Assembly: GCA_014381035.1 (NCBI GenBank) | Contig: JACMIS010000913.1 | Location: 1 to 6,458, forward strand | Source of the DNA: Armatimonadota bacterium | GTDB taxonomy: Bacteria > Armatimonadota > Armatimonadia > Armatimonadales > Armatimonadaceae | DNA length: 6,458 bases | Direction of reading: 5' to 3' | Shown here: positions 4,586-6,458 of the stretch, piece by piece | Position numbering within the stretch: position 1 is the stretch's first letter | Layout: each line of letters begins with the position of its first letter | Program-made: the position numbers and the translations under genes | The notes under the pieces: generated by a model | Told to the model about the DNA's origin: nothing | Database searches by the model: none | What the model saw: the letters and a program-made list of their open reading frames with translations, nothing else

Positions 4586-6304
4586 TTGAAAGCCGACCGT
4601 TACCTACTCCCGACCCTGCGCGAAGTCCCTGCCGATGCGGAACTGCCTTCGCACCAACTTCTGCTCCGCTCCGGCTACATCCGCCAGCTTGCCGCCGGTG
4701 TCTGGTCCTACTTGCCGCTCGCGTGGCGCGTGATCCGCCGCGTGGAGCAAGTGATTCGTGAGGAGATGGAGCGCGTTCATTGCATGGAGACACGACTCCC
4801 GACACTCACGCCGAAGGAACTTCTCACGGAAACCGGACGATGGGATGTGCCCGTGGTCTACAAACTCAAGGACCGGCGCGACGCCGAGTACGCGCTCGGG
4901 TTCACGCACGAGGAAGCGATGTGCGACATCGTGCGCCGCGAAGTGCGCTCCTGGCGGCAACTGCCCCTGCTTTTGTTTCAACACCAGACGAAGTTTCGCG
5001 ATGAGCCGCGACCGCGCGGCGGCACGCTCCGCACGCGCGAGTTCATCATGTTCGACGCGTACTCGTTCGACCGTGATGTCGCGGGCATGGACCGCTCGTT
5101 CCAGTTGTTCGCGCAGGCATACCGCAACGTTTTCAACCGCATGGGACTGCCATTCGTGGAAGCCGAGGCGGACGGCGGTGACATCGGCGATCTGGACAAC
5201 CGCGAGTTTCTGATTCTGACCGAGTCAGGCGAGGACACCGTGCTTCGGTGCGCCGAAGCGAACTGGGCGGCGAACGCCGAGGCGTGCGCGTGCCTGGACA
5301 TCGCACCGTTCGAACAAACGGACGAATCGGAACGGGCGATGGAAACGGTTTCCACGCCGCGAATGCGTACCATCGAAGAGGTTGCCGGTTTTTTGAAGGT
5401 CTCGCCAACGAAACTGATCAAGACGCTGATCTATGTCGCCGACAAGACGCCGGTCGCGGTGCTGCTGCGCGGCGACCGCGAGGTCAACGAAATTAAGTTG
5501 CGGCGCGTGTTAAACGCGAAAGACCTCGCTCTGGCTTCGTCCGACGTGGTCGAGAATATCACCGGTGCGCCGGTCGGTTTCGCGGGACCGACCGGGATCA
5601 AGGCAGGAACGCGTGTTCTCGCGGATTATGAAGTGCGCTACCTGAAAAATGCCGTCACGGGTGCGAATCAACAGGACGCACACTTTACCGGCGTCAATGC
5701 CGGACGGGACTTCACGCCGAGCGATTATGCCGACCTGCGCGTCGCCGTCGCCGGAGATCCGTGTCCCGTCGCGCCGGAGTATCCGCTGACCGATGCACGC
5801 GGCATCGAGGTCGGGCATATCTTCAAACTCGGCACCAAATACTCCGAACCGCTCAAAGCCTACTACAGCGACGAAGCCGGGGCACAGCAGCCGATCCTGA
5901 TGGGTTCCTACGGCATCGGCAACTCGCGGCTCTTAGCGGCACTGGTAGAGGCATCGCACGACGACAACGGAATCATCTGGCACCCCGCCGTCGCGCCGTT
6001 CCAGGTCGTGGTCGTGATCGCCAACACGAAAGACGAAGCCGCGTCGCACGCCGCCGAGGGATTGCACGACGAACTGGAAGCGGCGGGAATCTCCGTGATG
6101 CTCGATAACCGCGACGAACGCCCCGGTGTGAAATTCAAGGACGCCGACCTGATCGGCTACCCGCTCCGCGTCGTCTTCGGCAAAGGTTTCGCCGCTGGTA
6201 ACGTCGAGATCAAAGCACGAAAAGCGGACAAGGACAGCGCGAAAGAGGTCCCCGCCGCCGAAGCATTGAGCGCGGTACGCGAACTGCTCGCTGAGCTGAG
6301 TTGA
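4586..6304 (+). CDS. proS: Prolyl-tRNA synthetase, bacterial type with editing domain
   Basis: ProS charges tRNA-Pro with proline using ATP, in the cytoplasm. This is the bacterial (ProS type 1) class II enzyme: an N-terminal part DRYLLPTLREVPADAE, GLY/HEE-type loop FTHEEAMCDI (106-115), motif 2 FRDEPRPR (137-144) with the conserved Arg and Glu, an inserted YbaK-like editing domain (roughly 225-395, including SPTKLIKTL, which carries the lysine region needed to clear mischarged Ala-tRNA), motif 3 GSYGIGNSR (440-448), and a C-terminal anticodon-binding domain with LDNRDERPGVKFKDADLIGYP. At 572 residues it matches E. coli ProS in length. TTG 4586 is chosen because the product then starts at the family's usual N-terminus and AAGAGAG lies 8 nt upstream. 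TTG 4550 would add twelve unconserved basic residues. The gene has its own promoter and appears monocistronic here. Confidence 0.96.
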   Translation: MKADRYLLPTLREVPADAELPSHQLLLRSGYIRQLAAGVWSYLPLAWRVIRRVEQVIREEMERVHCMETRLPTLTPKELLTETGRWDVPVVYKLKDRRDAEYALGFTHEEAMCDIVRREVRSWRQLPLLLFQHQTKFRDEPRPRGGTLRTREFIMFDAYSFDRDVAGMDRSFQLFAQAYRNVFNRMGLPFVEAEADGGDIGDLDNREFLILTESGEDTVLRCAEANWAANAEACACLDIAPFEQTDESERAMETVSTPRMRTIEEVAGFLKVSPTKLIKTLIYVADKTPVAVLLRGDREVNEIKLRRVLNAKDLALASSDVVENITGAPVGFAGPTGIKAGTRVLADYEVRYLKNAVTGANQQDAHFTGVNAGRDFTPSDYADLRVAVAGDPCPVAPEYPLTDARGIEVGHIFKLGTKYSEPLKAYYSDEAGAQQPILMGSYGIGNSRLLAALVEASHDDNGIIWHPAVAPFQVVVVIANTKDEAASHAAEGLHDELEAAGISVMLDNRDERPGVKFKDADLIGYPLRVVFGKGFAAGNVEIKARKADKDSAKEVPAAEALSAVRELLAELS

Positions 6305-6458
6305 TTCCACCACAAAGGACGCAAAGTCAAAGAAGGACACAAAGGAATTTTCAAGTTTTGGACTTGACGATTTAAAGAAGTTCACTCGATAGCGAACGGG
6401 GTGTAAAACCTCAAAAACCTCTGTGTCCTTCTTTGACTTTGCGTCCTTTGTGGTGGAA
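6305..6458. repeat. Long inverted repeat, 41-bp arms around a 72-nt loop
   Basis: The left arm (6305-6345) and right arm (6418-6458) are reverse complements at 40 of 41 positions, the exception being T/C at 6421. Each arm is built from short AAAG-rich units (CACAAAGGA, GCAAAGT, CAAAGAAGGA). The 72-nt loop includes a small hairpin around 6381-6398 (GTTC and GAAC). The left arm starts on the base after the proS TGA. The right arm reaches the last base of the window, so the element may extend further. It encodes no protein that I can see. It could act as a bidirectional terminator or 3' stabiliser for proS mRNA, and similar AAAG-rich palindromic repeats occur in many copies in some environmental bacterial genomes (recalled, not checked). 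Confidence 0.9.

Noticed and set aside
4758..5213. 151-codon plus-strand frame inside proS
   Set aside because: It is an Arg/Ser-rich out-of-frame shadow of the synthetase catalytic domain.
1..6458. CRISPR array, tRNA or rRNA genes, transposase, phage or defence genes
   Set aside because: No regularly spaced direct repeats, no tRNA- or rRNA-like stretches and no such protein motifs were seen on either strand.

Overview
The window is 6.5 kb of bacterial chromosome at roughly 55-60% GC (estimated by eye). All supported genes are on the + strand. A PEP-CTERM protein end implies a diderm envelope with an exosortase system. Together with several -10 boxes placed directly in front of start codons and short intergenic gaps, this suggests an Armatimonadota-like or other environmental diderm lineage (Planctomycetota and Verrucomicrobiota are alternatives). 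That placement is an inference, because no rRNA or other phylogenetic marker was compared.

Layout. Bases 2-340 hold the C-terminal end of a PEP-CTERM surface or secreted protein, closed by a strong intrinsic terminator (358-390). A gap without a confident gene (391-522) ends in a possible 16-codon leader ORF that overlaps the start of an unrecognised secreted protein (523-1125). rarA (1195-2571), the replication-fork AAA+ ATPase, follows; it carries a perfect 30-bp palindrome in frame inside its coding sequence. Its stop codon overlaps the ATG of what looks like a decayed right-handed beta-helix protein (2568-3064). A perfect TATAAT box (3084) then leads to two small unrecognised membrane proteins (3142-3399 and 3438-3710) that probably form an operon. 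Next come a CoA-binding Rossmann protein of the YccU family (3751-4158) and a small zinc-ribbon protein with a C-terminal membrane anchor (4194-4451). A promoter at about 4482-4511 drives proS, bacterial prolyl-tRNA synthetase with its editing insert (4586-6304). The window ends in a long inverted repeat (6305-6458) that starts on the base right after the proS stop codon.

The genes do not form one pathway. They are housekeeping functions (fork maintenance by RarA, Pro-tRNA charging by ProS, a probable CoA-binding metabolic protein) interspersed with secreted or membrane proteins of unknown role. I did not find a defence system, CRISPR array, transposase, tRNA or rRNA. The most notable non-genic signals are the in-gene palindrome, the terminal inverted repeat, and the repeated spacing of a -10-like box 6-8 nt before start codons, which suggests leaderless transcription.
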